Source of the DNA: CAKOSP01 sp964370545 | GTDB lineage: Bacteria; Bacillota_I; Bacilli_A; RF39; UBA660 | Assembly (NCBI GenBank): GCA_964370545.1 | Contig: CAYJJQ010000006.1 | Location: forward strand, 1 to 45,902 | Length of the DNA stretch: 45,902 nt | Direction of reading: 5' to 3' | Shown here: piece after piece, positions 22,803 to 30,931 of the stretch | How the letters are laid out: each line of letters starts with the position of its first letter | Numbering within the stretch: the first letter of the stretch is position 1 | Program-made: the position numbers and the translations under genes | Notes under the pieces: model-generated | Told to the model about the DNA's origin: nothing | Database searches by the model: none | Seen by the model: the letters and a program-made list of their open reading frames with translations, nothing else

Positions 22803-23726
22803 ATGACTTATAAGTATTTTGAAGAAATTGATAATGGTTTTAGAAAATTTAATGTTGCTAACTGTAATAACAGTCATTATCAACTTTCTGAACAGATCAT
22901 GAATCTAAGACCTATATACTTTAATCAATTTGGTAATATTTTCTATGATAAAAACCCACATAATGGATCGGATATAAATTTATATACTATTAAACTTTTA
23001 AAGTTGTTTATAACAGAAGTTAAAACCATAATTTCATTAACTGAATCAAAAACAAATTTTTCCGAATTATCTAATAATTTAATATTAGATAGATTTAAAC
23101 ACTCTAGTTATTTATCACTTGTAGATATTAGACCATTTATAAATTGCTGTCCTGAACCATATGAATCTTTAGAATTATTTATAGGCGTTTCTGCAAATAT
23201 ATTCTCAGAAGACGCTATGAAAATATGTAATAGTATTAAAGAAACATTTTATCAAATTGCTTCAAAAATATATGAATTAGGAGGTCTTACAAATGACTCT
23301 AATCAATTACTATTTAATATATTAGAGTTTTTTTGTATAAACATATTTTCAATTCGTGAAAAAATTAAAGAAAATAATATATTAAATGATTCCTTATATT
23401 CAAATGCTTTCACATTAGACAGGTATTTAAATAATATTGTTAGTGATTTTTTAGTATCTTATGTTGGGTTAGATAAAATTGAAACTAGTGTTAATAAAAC
23501 TATTTCAACTACTAAACGTAATATATGTGAAACATTCTTTAATTACTTAATATTGGATTATACAATTGTAAAGATAAATAAATTGCTTTTTGATGCAAAT
23601 GATAACTCAGTTCATTATGAAAATAAATATGGTTTTGATTATGGAACTGAAAGAGAGTTTCATAAAGAAATAGAACTAATAAGAAAATTAGTTCCATATG
23701 AAGAGCGATTTAAATATTTTATTTAG
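22803..23726 (+). CDS. Unknown mostly helical protein
   Basis: A 307-residue protein that I do not recognise. No signal peptide or long membrane helix is evident. It is probably almost entirely helical, with several Phe/Ile-rich amphipathic stretches (LLKLFITEVKTIISL, ILEFFCINIFSIREKI, CETFFNYLILDYTI) and a Cys-Cys pair (FINCCPEP). The ATG at 22803 follows aggtg (22792-22796) by six bases; an earlier in-frame GTG lies inside that site. It sits just outside the right flanking repeat of the island. The 3' end overlaps the convergent peptidase gene by 8 bases, with no terminator between. TAG stop, like the restriction genes. It could be a helical effector or a structural protein; nothing decides. 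Confidence 0.6.
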   Translation: MTYKYFEEIDNGFRKFNVANCNNSHYQLSEQIMNLRPIYFNQFGNIFYDKNPHNGSDINLYTIKLLKLFITEVKTIISLTESKTNFSELSNNLILDRFKHSSYLSLVDIRPFINCCPEPYESLELFIGVSANIFSEDAMKICNSIKETFYQIASKIYELGGLTNDSNQLLFNILEFFCINIFSIREKIKENNILNDSLYSNAFTLDRYLNNIVSDFLVSYVGLDKIETSVNKTISTTKRNICETFFNYLILDYTIVKINKLLFDANDNSVHYENKYGFDYGTEREFHKEIELIRKLVPYEERFKYFI

Positions 23727-24468
23727 TTGAAAGTTTCTTTTTACTTTCATTTTTACATATTTGTTTTATAGTACCTTTATATACCTTATAGCACTCACCA
23801 TGTATGGTGGTGTTATTTTCATCTATAGTAATAAATGAACCATCATTTAAAGTATATATTTCATGTTTAAAACTATCAGGTAATAATATATCTTCTTTAA
23901 TATTTAGTCCATCCACATGCTCATTTATTAATTCATTAAAATGGGGTAAAATTGTTATGTTAGTAAGATTTAAACCTTCTATCCATCTTTCATAGTTTTT
24001 ATTTATAGCTTCTCCTTCAATTTCTGGACAAGCATATACAGTTTTAGCAGAATTCATTGAACCAGCACTAATACCAATAATAATACCACTATAATCATCT
24101 AATAAATGTTTAAGCTTAATTTCTTTAAACCATTTATTTTGAGTAGGTACGTGACCACCACTTAATATAATAATATTAGCATCGCATATTATATCTTTAA
24201 TATTATTTTTATTTCTATTATCAACAATGATAACTTCTTTAAAATTAAAATCACTTAATTTAAATGATTGTACATTTATATTGTAATAAAAATCATTTTT
24301 ATCATATGGTGTTGGATCACTAGAAATAATCACAATTTTATTTTGAGTAGTTACATACTTTTTTAGGATATCTAGTAAACCATTAGTATTATCTATCATA
24401 CATGGTATTTTTTCATCATTAACTTTAATAGTATTTCCTAATGTGCTAGTTAAAATAATTTTTTTCAT
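23719..24468 (-). CDS. Peptidase family S51 (peptidase E / cyanophycinase-like)
   Basis: A 249-residue protein with the S51 nucleophile elbow GISAGSMN (Ser134) and a following His in ILPHFNE (His176), the two most conserved catalytic positions of this family. The front half is the Rossmann-like core, with IILSGGHVPTQN providing the oxyanion-loop region. Peptidase E cleaves Asp-X dipeptides; related members degrade cyanophycin or act as glutathione-like peptidases. The acidic specificity residues cannot be judged here. A ribosome binding site ggtgat stands before the ATG. It stands alone on the minus strand. Confidence 0.8.
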   Translation of the reverse strand: MKKIILTSTLGNTIKVNDEKIPCMIDNTNGLLDILKKYVTTQNKIVIISSDPTPYDKNDFYYNINVQSFKLSDFNFKEVIIVDNRNKNNIKDIICDANIIILSGGHVPTQNKWFKEIKLKHLLDDYSGIIIGISAGSMNSAKTVYACPEIEGEAINKNYERWIEGLNLTNITILPHFNELINEHVDGLNIKEDILLPDSFKHEIYTLNDGSFITIDENNTTIHGECYKVYKGTIKQICKNESKKKLSTK

Positions 24469-24595
24469 AATATCACCATTAAATTATTTTAACATATTTT
24501 TTTTATATCTTCTATTATTTACTAAATAATATAGTTGTGTTAATATGTAACTATAATAATATACTTATACTAATTAAGAAAGAAGTGTGATTTTT

Positions 24596-24973
24596 ATGTA
24601 TTTTCATACTAATATTCCTACATACTTAATACCAGCTATTATAATAATGATTATAGCAATATATTTATCTAGTAGTCTTATACTAAATAGTTATCATAAA
24701 CTACTATATAAAAAAAATAGTATTATTGCCTTTATACCAATATTAAATATTTATTTACTTGGTAAATTATGTATTAACAAATTATTAGGGTGGCTTATGA
24801 TATTTTGGATTATTATGTTGCTTGAAGTAAATGTAACTATTAATTATAGACCATATGATTTTGCAATTATACCTGATGGTATATTTAAAAATATATTATT
24901 TATTATTTACTTTCTAATGATATTATCAATGTATATTTATGTAATAATTAAACTATATAAATCAAGTAAATAA
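24596..24973 (+). CDS. Small membrane protein (DUF5684-like)
   Basis: About 125 residues with four hydrophobic helices. The block IIAFIPILNIYLLGKL followed by LGW in the next helix is the hallmark of small four-helix membrane proteins often annotated DUF5684, of unknown function. The ATG at 24596 is preferred over a GTG nine bases earlier because a purine-rich site (aagaag) lies at a better distance from it. A TATAAT stands at 24552-24557. The rhodanese-like gene follows 21 bases downstream and is probably on the same transcript. Confidence 0.6.
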   Translation: MYFHTNIPTYLIPAIIIMIIAIYLSSSLILNSYHKLLYKKNSIIAFIPILNIYLLGKLCINKLLGWLMIFWIIMLLEVNVTINYRPYDFAIIPDGIFKNILFIIYFLMILSMYIYVIIKLYKSSK

Positions 24974-24994
24974 ATTAAATGTTAGGAGAGTAGA

Positions 24995-25372
24995 ATGAAA
25001 AATAAAATTATATTTGTTATTGCAATTATTTTGATAATTATATCAATCATTATTTTTATTCCAAAAAATAATGAAACAAAACAAAGTTATAGTTTAGAAA
25101 CATTATCTACTATAAAAGAAGAATATATACTAATAGATGTCAGAACAGAAGAAGAATATATAGAAGGGTATGTTGAAGGTAGCATAAACATACCACTTGA
25201 TAATATTAATGAAGTATTAGATGTTGTGGATAATAAAAACCAACTGATATTACTATATTGCAGAAGTGGAACTAGAAGTAATGAAGCTATGCTAGAACTT
25301 AAAAAAATGGGATACGAAAATGTTTATGATTTAGGTGGTATTTTAGATAAAAATATCGAATTAAAAAAATAA
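24995..25372 (+). CDS. Membrane-anchored rhodanese-domain protein
   Basis: A 125-residue protein with one N-terminal membrane helix (about residues 4-22) and an extracytoplasmic rhodanese domain. The active-site loop is CRSGTRS, and the domain start (YILIDVRTEEEYIEGYVEGSINIP, split by the helix boundary) is canonical. The Cys is present, so sulfur transfer or a phosphatase-like role is possible. The frame ends abruptly in an A7 run followed by TAA, right after YDLGGILDKNIELKK. If one A were removed the frame would continue for 25 more residues to a Cys-rich end (see the next entry). A strong site (ggagag) lies before the ATG. It follows the small membrane protein gene by 21 bases. Confidence 0.85.
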   Translation: MKNKIIFVIAIILIIISIIIFIPKNNETKQSYSLETLSTIKEEYILIDVRTEEEYIEGYVEGSINIPLDNINEVLDVVDNKNQLILLYCRSGTRSNEAMLELKKMGYENVYDLGGILDKNIELKK

Positions 25373-25445
25373 TGGATTTTTAAACGAATCTAAAGAAAAA
25401 ATTAATGAAAAAACTTCATGTTCATGTAACTGTGATTGTAAATAA
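25365..25445 (+). other. Possible frameshifted C-terminal tail of the rhodanese gene
   Basis: Immediately after the A7 run (25363-25369) another frame stays open to TAA at 25443-25445 and ends TSCSCNCDCK, four cysteines in alternating spacing. It has no start codon or ribosome binding site of its own. It therefore looks like the original tail, cut off by one extra A, or a tail reached by slippage, or a sequencing error at the homopolymer. Confidence 0.45.
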
Positions 25446-25457
25446 TAGTGGCTAAAC

Positions 25458-25486
25458 GTGACTTTTTAGCTGAAATATGTTATAAT
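25458..25486 (+). promoter_or_regulatory. Promoter of the 162-residue protein gene
   Basis: GTGACT (25458-25463), 17-bp spacer, TATAAT (25481-25486) with the extended TG at 25478. The -35 lies in a small dyad (gctaaa 25451 / tttagc 25465). Confidence 0.65.
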
Positions 25487-25525
25487 ATTTCTAGTTATTA
25501 AAAAAATAATAACACAGGAGGAAGA

Positions 25526-26014
25526 ATGAAAATTTTGGGGGACTCATTTGTCTATGTACAAAGAGAGGATTTAAAAAAATTGTGTGACTCAGGGTTATCG
25601 GTACCTAATTTTGTTTCTAATAAAATGGAAGAAGATACTGATGATTTAGAATTTATTAAGTTTGAAGAATTTAATGAAATAGAATATTTTAGTTCATTAG
25701 TATGGTTAATCAATTATAATGATATAAAAGATTATACTATAGAAGAGATAACTGCTTTAAAAAACAGAGTTATTTCACTTAACGATAGTTTACTAAGTGA
25801 AATTGAAAGATATTCAAGTGATGAAGAAGAGAAGAAGTTATATTTAAAAAAGCATAAATTATTGGAAAATAAAATTGTAAGTTATGAAAGATATATATCT
25901 TACTTAAATAATGAAATAAATATTCAAATTCCGGAAGAATGTTTAAAACAAGAGGAACCAGAAAAAGAAGAACTTAATATATTCTCTAGAATAAAAAAAG
26001 TTATAAAAAGATAA
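25526..26014 (+). CDS. Unknown acidic coiled-coil protein
   Basis: A 162-residue protein that I do not recognise; no export signal. The start (GDSFVYVQREDLKKLCDSG) and an acidic segment are followed by a helical, probably coiled-coil part from about residue 70 to 135 (repeated LKNRVISLNDSLLSEIERY, then KKHKLLENKIVSYERYISYL). A basic C-terminal helix, IFSRIKKVIKR, could bind membrane or nucleic acid. A perfect ribosome binding site (aggagg, 25517-25522) and its own promoter and terminator make it a certain gene despite the lack of a family. Cytoplasmic by appearance. Confidence 0.7.
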   Translation: MKILGDSFVYVQREDLKKLCDSGLSVPNFVSNKMEEDTDDLEFIKFEEFNEIEYFSSLVWLINYNDIKDYTIEEITALKNRVISLNDSLLSEIERYSSDEEEKKLYLKKHKLLENKIVSYERYISYLNNEINIQIPEECLKQEEPEKEELNIFSRIKKVIKR

Positions 26015-26036
26015 GCATGTACTTATCTTTTTTTTA
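26006..26036. terminator. Bidirectional terminator
   Basis: aaaagataag (26006-26015), six-base loop, cttatctttt (26022-26031) with more T. It serves the plus gene and the convergent metal transporter, whose stop codon lies in the T run. Confidence 0.85.
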
Positions 26037-26804
26037 TACTATAATCAAACTAATAGCCATTACTAACATTCCCAAAATCATTCCTAATGTTACTAAGTTT
26101 TTTGCTCCATATTCTCTAGCAGCAGGTAATAATTCATTAACACTTATAAACACCATAATACCTGCAACAGATGCAAAAAGTATACCAAAAGTAATATCAT
26201 TCATTATAGGCATTAATAATATGTAACCTATTAGTGCTCCTATAGGTTCTGCCATTCCTGATAAAAAGGAATACTTTAAAGCTTTTTTTCTACTTCCTGT
26301 AGCATAGTAAATAGGTATAGAAACAGCAATACCTTCTGGTATATTATGTATAGCAATAGCTATGGCAATTGCTATACCTAAAGAGGGATCTTCAAGTGCT
26401 GAAATAAAAGTTGCTAAACCTTCTGGAAAGTTATGTATTCCTATTGCTAAAGCAGTAAATATTCCCATTCTAAGTAAATCTTTTTTTTTATTTATTTTTT
26501 TATCATTTTTTTCTTTGGGCATATATTTACTAATTATAGCTATTACTAATATTCCTGAAAAAAATCCAATAATTGTTAATAATTCACCAGTTTTGGGTGT
26601 AGTAACACTAGATAATGATTCATTAGCTTTCCTAATTATTTCAACTAATGATACATAGATCATTACACCTCCAGAAAAACCTAACGCTAATGACAGAAAT
26701 TTTTCATTGGTTTTTTTTACAAAAATACCTATTATGCCACCAATACTTGTGGCTAAACCTGCCATTAACGTTAATGATAATGCAAAAATTATTCCACTAT
26801 TCAT
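26034..26804 (-). CDS. ZIP-family divalent metal transporter (ZupT-like)
   Basis: About 256 residues, eight predicted membrane helices. The two metal-binding signatures are present in helices IV and V: HNFPEG and HNIPEG, the ZupT/GufA pattern. Between helices III and IV lies a lysine-rich cytoplasmic loop (PKEKNDKKINKKKDL). ZupT-type proteins take up zinc and also iron, manganese or cobalt. The ATG at 26804 is chosen by comparison with the family's start; a GTG three codons earlier is possible. No metal-regulator operator is evident upstream. It is convergent with the gene at 25526. Confidence 0.9.
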   Translation of the reverse strand: MNSGIIFALSLTLMAGLATSIGGIIGIFVKKTNEKFLSLALGFSGGVMIYVSLVEIIRKANESLSSVTTPKTGELLTIIGFFSGILVIAIISKYMPKEKNDKKINKKKDLLRMGIFTALAIGIHNFPEGLATFISALEDPSLGIAIAIAIAIHNIPEGIAVSIPIYYATGSRKKALKYSFLSGMAEPIGALIGYILLMPIMNDITFGILFASVAGIMVFISVNELLPAAREYGAKNLVTLGMILGMLVMAISLIIV

Positions 26805-26880
26805 TTTAATCACTACTTTCTCAACACTTTATTTTATGTTAATATAAAATAAATGCTATAATAAAATAAAGAGAGGATTT

Positions 26881-27054
26881 ATGAAAGATAACTTAGAACT
26901 TTATTATACTAAAATAAGGTTAATGAAAAATACATTTGAAAAATTTCAAAGTAGGGAAGAATGTATTGCGCACCTAGTTAAAGAAACAAGATTACCTGAA
27001 GATGAATGTAATGAAGCATATGAATTTATAATGAATATTGATTTACCAAAATAA
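26881..27054 (+). CDS. Small protein, 57 residues, unknown
   Basis: An open frame of 57 codons with an extended -10 (TGC-TATAAT, 26854-26862), a ribosome binding site gagagga (26871-26877) and a terminator. The product is charged and probably helical, with two cysteines (EECIAHL and EDECNEAY) in a helix-turn-helix-like hairpin ETRLPEDECNEAYEFI. I do not recognise it. It is divergent from the metal transporter, about 75 bases away. Good signals make it a likely real gene. Confidence 0.65.
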   Translation: MKDNLELYYTKIRLMKNTFEKFQSREECIAHLVKETRLPEDECNEAYEFIMNIDLPK

Positions 27055-27076
27055 AAAAGAACTATTGTTCTTTTTA
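27054..27076. terminator. Bidirectional terminator
   Basis: aaaaagaac (27054-27062), TATT loop, gttcttttt (27067-27075). It overlaps the stop codons of both the small plus gene and the minus-strand gene. Confidence 0.85.
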
Positions 27077-27934
27077 TTCTTTTATTGCAGTAGCTTTTGC
27101 TTTTACAACCCATTTACCTTCAGGTACAACACCAAAGAAATATTTACCTTCAGAATTTGTTCTACAAGTTTTACGTAATTTTAATGTTCTTTCTTCACCT
27201 TCGCCAATAGATTCATATAAACCTACATTAGCGCCTACAATAGGTATTCTAGATGAGTTATATACAATACCATTAATAGTACCTTCTTTAGCTTCAGCAA
27301 CTTTAATCATATGTATATTTTCTTCTGTATTAGTATTATCTACTACTTCTACTGTATATGGTACATAAACTGTATAATCATCAGCTAATGCTGTTAATGT
27401 ATATGTACCAGCATCTATTTTATTAAAAATAAATTCTCCATCTGTAGCAGATAATGTTTCAGCTACTGTTACATTTGATCCATTTACTAATTTTACTAGT
27501 GCTCCATTAAAAGCATTTCCATGATCATCATAAACATAACCGTATATATTTCCTTTTGTATAAGTTGTGTCAGCTGTAATTATTAAATCATTTAATACTA
27601 CATCAGTACCAACATATGTAAGAGGTCTTTTAAGTGACATAGAGTAGCCATCTTTTACTGCATATATTATATAGTCTCCTCTAGGTACATTTTGGAATGT
27701 ATAATTTCCATTTTCATTTGTCATTGTATGTTTAATTGGGTTAAACTCAGTGTCAAATAATTTTACTGTTGCATTTTCTACATCAGTTCCATCTTGATCT
27801 TCAACTTTACCACTAATAGTACTAGTATTGATCTCAGGTGTTTCTATAAGTTCAATTTCTTGATAATGTTCTTGTAATTCTGCTAATTTAATTTCTTCAG
27901 AATAATTAAGAGTATAAATGTCTTTTTGATTCAA
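27074..27934 (-). CDS. Surface-type protein of three carboxypeptidase-regulatory-like domains
   Basis: A 286-residue protein made of a 35-residue lead followed by three tandem CarboxypepD_reg/Cna-B-like beta-sandwich domains (about residues 37-120, 127-205 and 215-286). Each has the pattern G-V-x-D-x-x-G-x-P/V-x-A-x-V-x-L followed by T-x-x-x-G-x-Y/F-x-F-x-x-V/I-x-x-G. There is no signal peptide or anchor motif, so export would need another route, or the protein works inside the mother cell, for example in a spore layer. The TTG start at 27934 follows aaaggggg by eight bases. It is the second gene of a minus-strand operon, 32 bases after the gene at 28539. Such domains usually act as structural spacers or in adhesion. 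Confidence 0.75.
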   Translation of the reverse strand: MNQKDIYTLNYSEEIKLAELQEHYQEIELIETPEINTSTISGKVEDQDGTDVENATVKLFDTEFNPIKHTMTNENGNYTFQNVPRGDYIIYAVKDGYSMSLKRPLTYVGTDVVLNDLIITADTTYTKGNIYGYVYDDHGNAFNGALVKLVNGSNVTVAETLSATDGEFIFNKIDAGTYTLTALADDYTVYVPYTVEVVDNTNTEENIHMIKVAEAKEGTINGIVYNSSRIPIVGANVGLYESIGEGEERTLKLRKTCRTNSEGKYFFGVVPEGKWVVKAKATAIKE

Positions 27935-27966
27935 AATTTGTTCCCCCTTTATATTTCAATTTGAAT

Positions 27967-28539
27967 CTAGATTACATTTAATAATGTAATGTCGTAAGCA
28001 GAGTCTCCTTCTCCTACAGTAAATATCATTTGATATGTTTGATTAAATTTATAATTGTTTGGAATTACTAATTTATTATTTTCAAATGTTAGTTCACTAG
28101 GCATTCCTGATTTTAGTGTTACTACAGTTTCAGGTTCAGTAATAAATTTTATTGTTGTTCCAGTAGTTCCTGGATAATATCTAAATAATACTAAATTTTC
28201 ATCTCTTTCAATTCGCCCGCCATTTTCACTTTCAACAGTCATTGAAAGCATAGAATAACCTTGTTTACTATTATCACAATCTACACATAAACAGTCGCCG
28301 AATAAATCTAGTTTACTAGATAATATAACTTCTAATTTAGTTATTGCATTAATCATTTTTTCAACAGATTTATTTGCATTTAAAACATCCTGTATTGAAT
28401 GATTATTTTCTGTAATATAATTTATTTTATTTGCTTCCGCACTTAAAATACTAGCTAAACTAGATTGTTCTTCTGCTACAGATGAGATAATTTGAGAAAT
28501 TGCTTCACATCTATAGTTTTTACTTGTTGATTCGTTCAT
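27967..28539 (-). CDS. Protein with spore-layer type helical module
   Basis: A 190-residue protein in two parts. Residues about 10-85 form a helical module (EAISQIISSVAEEQSSLASI, then SAEANKI, then NANKSVEKMINAITKLEVIL) of the 'SIALEEAALSHIINAEGEKIQ' kind that recurs in Firmicute spore-surface and related structural proteins. A cysteine cluster GDCLCVDCD follows, and the C-terminal half is a beta-rich domain. The same module forms the C-terminal part of the divergent gene at 28644, so the two loci are related. It has no signal peptide. A strong aaaggaga site precedes the ATG. A minus-strand CATATTATA (28558-28566) upstream resembles a SigK -10 box. A spore-coat role is inferred from the module and neighbours. 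Confidence 0.65.
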   Translation of the reverse strand: MNESTSKNYRCEAISQIISSVAEEQSSLASILSAEANKINYITENNHSIQDVLNANKSVEKMINAITKLEVILSSKLDLFGDCLCVDCDNSKQGYSMLSMTVESENGGRIERDENLVLFRYYPGTTGTTIKFITEPETVVTLKSGMPSELTFENNKLVIPNNYKFNQTYQMIFTVGEGDSAYDITLLNVI

Positions 28540-28603
28540 CTTTTTCTCCTTTCAGTATATAATATGTTTAATAATAAAATTTGACTGGACTATTTTATTA
28601 GTA

Positions 28604-28634
28604 ACAGATATAGGCATATTACATATAGTATAAT
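28604..28634 (+). promoter_or_regulatory. Possible SigK-like (mother-cell) promoter of the Cys-rich gene
   Basis: AC (28604-28605), 16-bp spacer, CATATAGTA (28622-28630), fitting the SigK pattern AC-N16/17-CATANNNTA. A SigA-like TATAAT at 28629-28634 overlaps it, but has no -35. Confidence 0.45.
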
Positions 28635-28643
28635 GTGATGATT

Positions 28644-29714
28644 ATGAGAAAGAAAAAAATGTATAATGACTTTGCTAATGAATTATTTGGTCCAGAAAAA
28701 AAACCGATAAAAGATTTATGTATAGAAAAAGAAGATGAAGAATTAAAAGAAATTTTATTTAATGAAGAACTTAAAGTATATAAAAGTTATTCTAAATGTA
28801 ATAATGAAAAATATATTGTTTTAAAATATAATGATAATGATTATATTTATATACTAGATAACTGCTTTGTTGAAATTTCTAAAATTAAATTAAATCTACC
28901 TGTAAAATATAAAGGCAATATAATATCTATTGCATGCTGTAATTGTAAAATATATATTGCCTTAAGAGAAACAATAATTTCAATTACCTTTGAAGGTGAA
29001 TTTATTAAAGAAGAAATAAATTCATCTTCACTTAATAAAATAAATAGTAGTACATGCTTGGATAATTGTTTAAAAAAAGATATAACATATAGCTGTAAAA
29101 ATATTAAAGTAAATAAACCTTGCATTACATCTATAGCATGTATATGTGATGTAATATTAATTACATATGAACAAAACGGATCTTCATTTATAGCAAGATT
29201 GACTTTAAAAGGAAACTTAGTTAGTAAAAAATATATAGATGATAATATAGTTCCTAAATGTATAATTGATACTAAGTGTGCTATTTATGTACTTGCTAAA
29301 AAAGATTGTTCATATGAATATATTTATAAATATAGTAAGATTAATGGTAATTGCAAAAATAATTACCAATACTGTGAAATAATATTTAATAGTGAATGTA
29401 GAGTAGACATAGAATGTAATGATTTACCTTGTGATTTAGATGGGTGTTTATGTGAAGTAATAAGAAGTATAGCATTAATTGAAAAAGCTCTTGCTAAATT
29501 GATATGTACTGAAGGAGAAAAAATAAAAAATGCTATTGAAAATGACGAAAGTAATAAAGAACTTATTAAAGTAAATGATTCAGTAGCTAAGACAATAATG
29601 AATATTACATATCTTGAACAAGTATTAAAAGAAAAATTAGAAACCGCATTATGTATTTATGAGTGTGAATATCATAAAAAACCTTGTATATGTAAAGATG
29701 AAAAGTGTGATTAA
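28644..29714 (+). CDS. Cysteine-rich structural protein, probable spore layer
   Basis: A 356-residue protein with 28 cysteines (about 8 percent), extreme for AT-rich Firmicute DNA. The middle looks like beta-propeller or repeat strands: SIACCNCKIYIALRE near residue 95 and SIACICDVILITYEQ near 165 share a pattern and are each followed by an F/L-x-G-x-F/L-x-K-E/K strand. The C-terminal part carries the helical module (CEVIRSIALIEKALAKLI, TEGEKI, VNDSVAKTIMNITYLEQVL), also found in the divergent gene at 28539, and ends CICKDEKCD. There is no signal peptide. The ATG at 28644 follows gtgat (28635-28639). High Cys content and the module suggest a disulfide-linked spore coat or exosporium protein; this is inference. 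Confidence 0.65.
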   Translation: MRKKKMYNDFANELFGPEKKPIKDLCIEKEDEELKEILFNEELKVYKSYSKCNNEKYIVLKYNDNDYIYILDNCFVEISKIKLNLPVKYKGNIISIACCNCKIYIALRETIISITFEGEFIKEEINSSSLNKINSSTCLDNCLKKDITYSCKNIKVNKPCITSIACICDVILITYEQNGSSFIARLTLKGNLVSKKYIDDNIVPKCIIDTKCAIYVLAKKDCSYEYIYKYSKINGNCKNNYQYCEIIFNSECRVDIECNDLPCDLDGCLCEVIRSIALIEKALAKLICTEGEKIKNAIENDESNKELIKVNDSVAKTIMNITYLEQVLKEKLETALCIYECEYHKKPCICKDEKCD

Positions 29715-29727
29715 ATCACTTTTTTTA
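29701..29727 (+). terminator. Intrinsic terminator leading into the ogt promoter
   Basis: gtgat (29707-29711) pairs with atcac (29715-29719) and seven T follow. The T run merges with the extended -10 TGA-TATAAT (29728-29736) of the next gene. Confidence 0.65.
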
Positions 29728-29751
29728 TGATATAATATTTTTGAGGTATTT

Positions 29752-30210
29752 ATGAATTTTGCAATATATGAAACAAAGTTTGGTAATTATAAAATAGAGT
29801 ATGAAAATAATTACATATTATCAATAAAGAAAGTTAAAGATAAAATAAATGATTATGGTATTAAAAATAATTTAACTGATAATGTTATTAAACAACTAAA
29901 TAATTATTTTGAAGGAAACTTAAAAAAATTTACATTTAAATATAAATTAGTAGGAACGGATTTTCAAGTAAAAGTATGGAACGCACTATGCACTATTCCT
30001 TATGGAGAAACAAGAAGTTATAAACAAATAGCCGCGCAAGTAGGTAATGAAAAAGCTTCAAGAGCAGTAGGTATGGCTAATAATAAAAATCCTATTAGTA
30101 TAGCAGTGCCATGTCATAGAGTGATCGGTTCTAATAATAAACTAGTTGGTTATGCTGGTGGATTAGATGTAAAAGAAAGACTACTAAAATTAGAAAGAGA
30201 TAATAAGTAA
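29752..30210 (+). CDS. ogt: Methylated-DNA--protein-cysteine methyltransferase
   Basis: Transfers the methyl group from O6-methylguanine (and O4-methylthymine) to its own cysteine, a one-use DNA repair reaction. The 152-residue protein is of normal Ogt length, with the active-site PCHRVIG (Cys121), the helix-turn-helix recognition segment YGETRSYKQIAAQVG and the 'arginine finger' region KASRAVGMANNKNP. The stop overlaps the next gene's start (TAATG), so ogt and the AlkD-like gene are translated together: an alkylation-repair pair. No Ada-type regulatory domain is present. Confidence 0.94.
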   Translation: MNFAIYETKFGNYKIEYENNYILSIKKVKDKINDYGIKNNLTDNVIKQLNNYFEGNLKKFTFKYKLVGTDFQVKVWNALCTIPYGETRSYKQIAAQVGNEKASRAVGMANNKNPISIAVPCHRVIGSNNKLVGYAGGLDVKERLLKLERDNK

Positions 30211-30890
30211 TGGATATAAGAAAAGAGTTGTTAAATAATCAGGATATTAAATATAAAGAATTTATTTCTAAATTAATACCTGGTTGTGATAATATAATTG
30301 GAGTTAGAATGCCTATTATAAAAAAATTAGCAAAAGAATGTTTAAAAACAGAGTATGAAAATATATTCAATGAAGAAGAAATATACTTTGAAGAAGTTAT
30401 GTTAAAAGGTATAATGATTGCTAACATGAAAAAAGATATAGATGATATATTAAAATACGTTGATAATCATGTACCGAAAATAACTAATTGGTCTTTATGC
30501 GATAGTTTTGTATCTGAATTAAAAATAGTAAAAAAACATGATGATGTAGTATTTAAGTATATAAAAAAATATTATACTTCAAATGAAGCATATGAAATTA
30601 GATTTGCAGTAGTGCTATTATTATTTCATTTTATAAATGAAAAATATATAGATGATATATTTAAAATAATGGATAGCATTAAACATGATGAATATTATGT
30701 AAAGATGGCAGTTGCCTGGGCTTTATCAATGTGCTATGTGAAATTTCCTGATGCAACTATGAATTATTTTAAAAATAATAATTTAGACAATTTCACATAT
30801 AATAAAGCATTGCAGAAGGCTATTGAATCAACTAGAGTTAGTCTTGAAGATAAAAATATTTTAAGAAGTATGAAAAAAAGTGACAAATAA
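30210..30890 (+). CDS. AlkD-like DNA alkylation repair glycosylase
   Basis: A 226-residue HEAT-repeat-like protein of the DNA alkylation repair family. AlkD releases N3- and N7-alkylated purines without flipping the base. Family blocks visible are the early GVRMPIIKKLAKE, the middle NWSLCDSFV with catalytic-pocket Trp and Asp, YEIRFAVVLLLFHFI, and the last helix VAWALSMCYVKFPDAT. The ATG overlaps the ogt stop by one base. Length is typical (220-240). The genetic link to ogt supports the assignment. Confidence 0.88.
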   Translation: MDIRKELLNNQDIKYKEFISKLIPGCDNIIGVRMPIIKKLAKECLKTEYENIFNEEEIYFEEVMLKGIMIANMKKDIDDILKYVDNHVPKITNWSLCDSFVSELKIVKKHDDVVFKYIKKYYTSNEAYEIRFAVVLLLFHFINEKYIDDIFKIMDSIKHDEYYVKMAVAWALSMCYVKFPDATMNYFKNNNLDNFTYNKALQKAIESTRVSLEDKNILRSMKKSDK

Positions 30891-30931
30891 TTAATAATAT
30901 GGTAATATATGGTTAATTTACAGGAGGTAAA

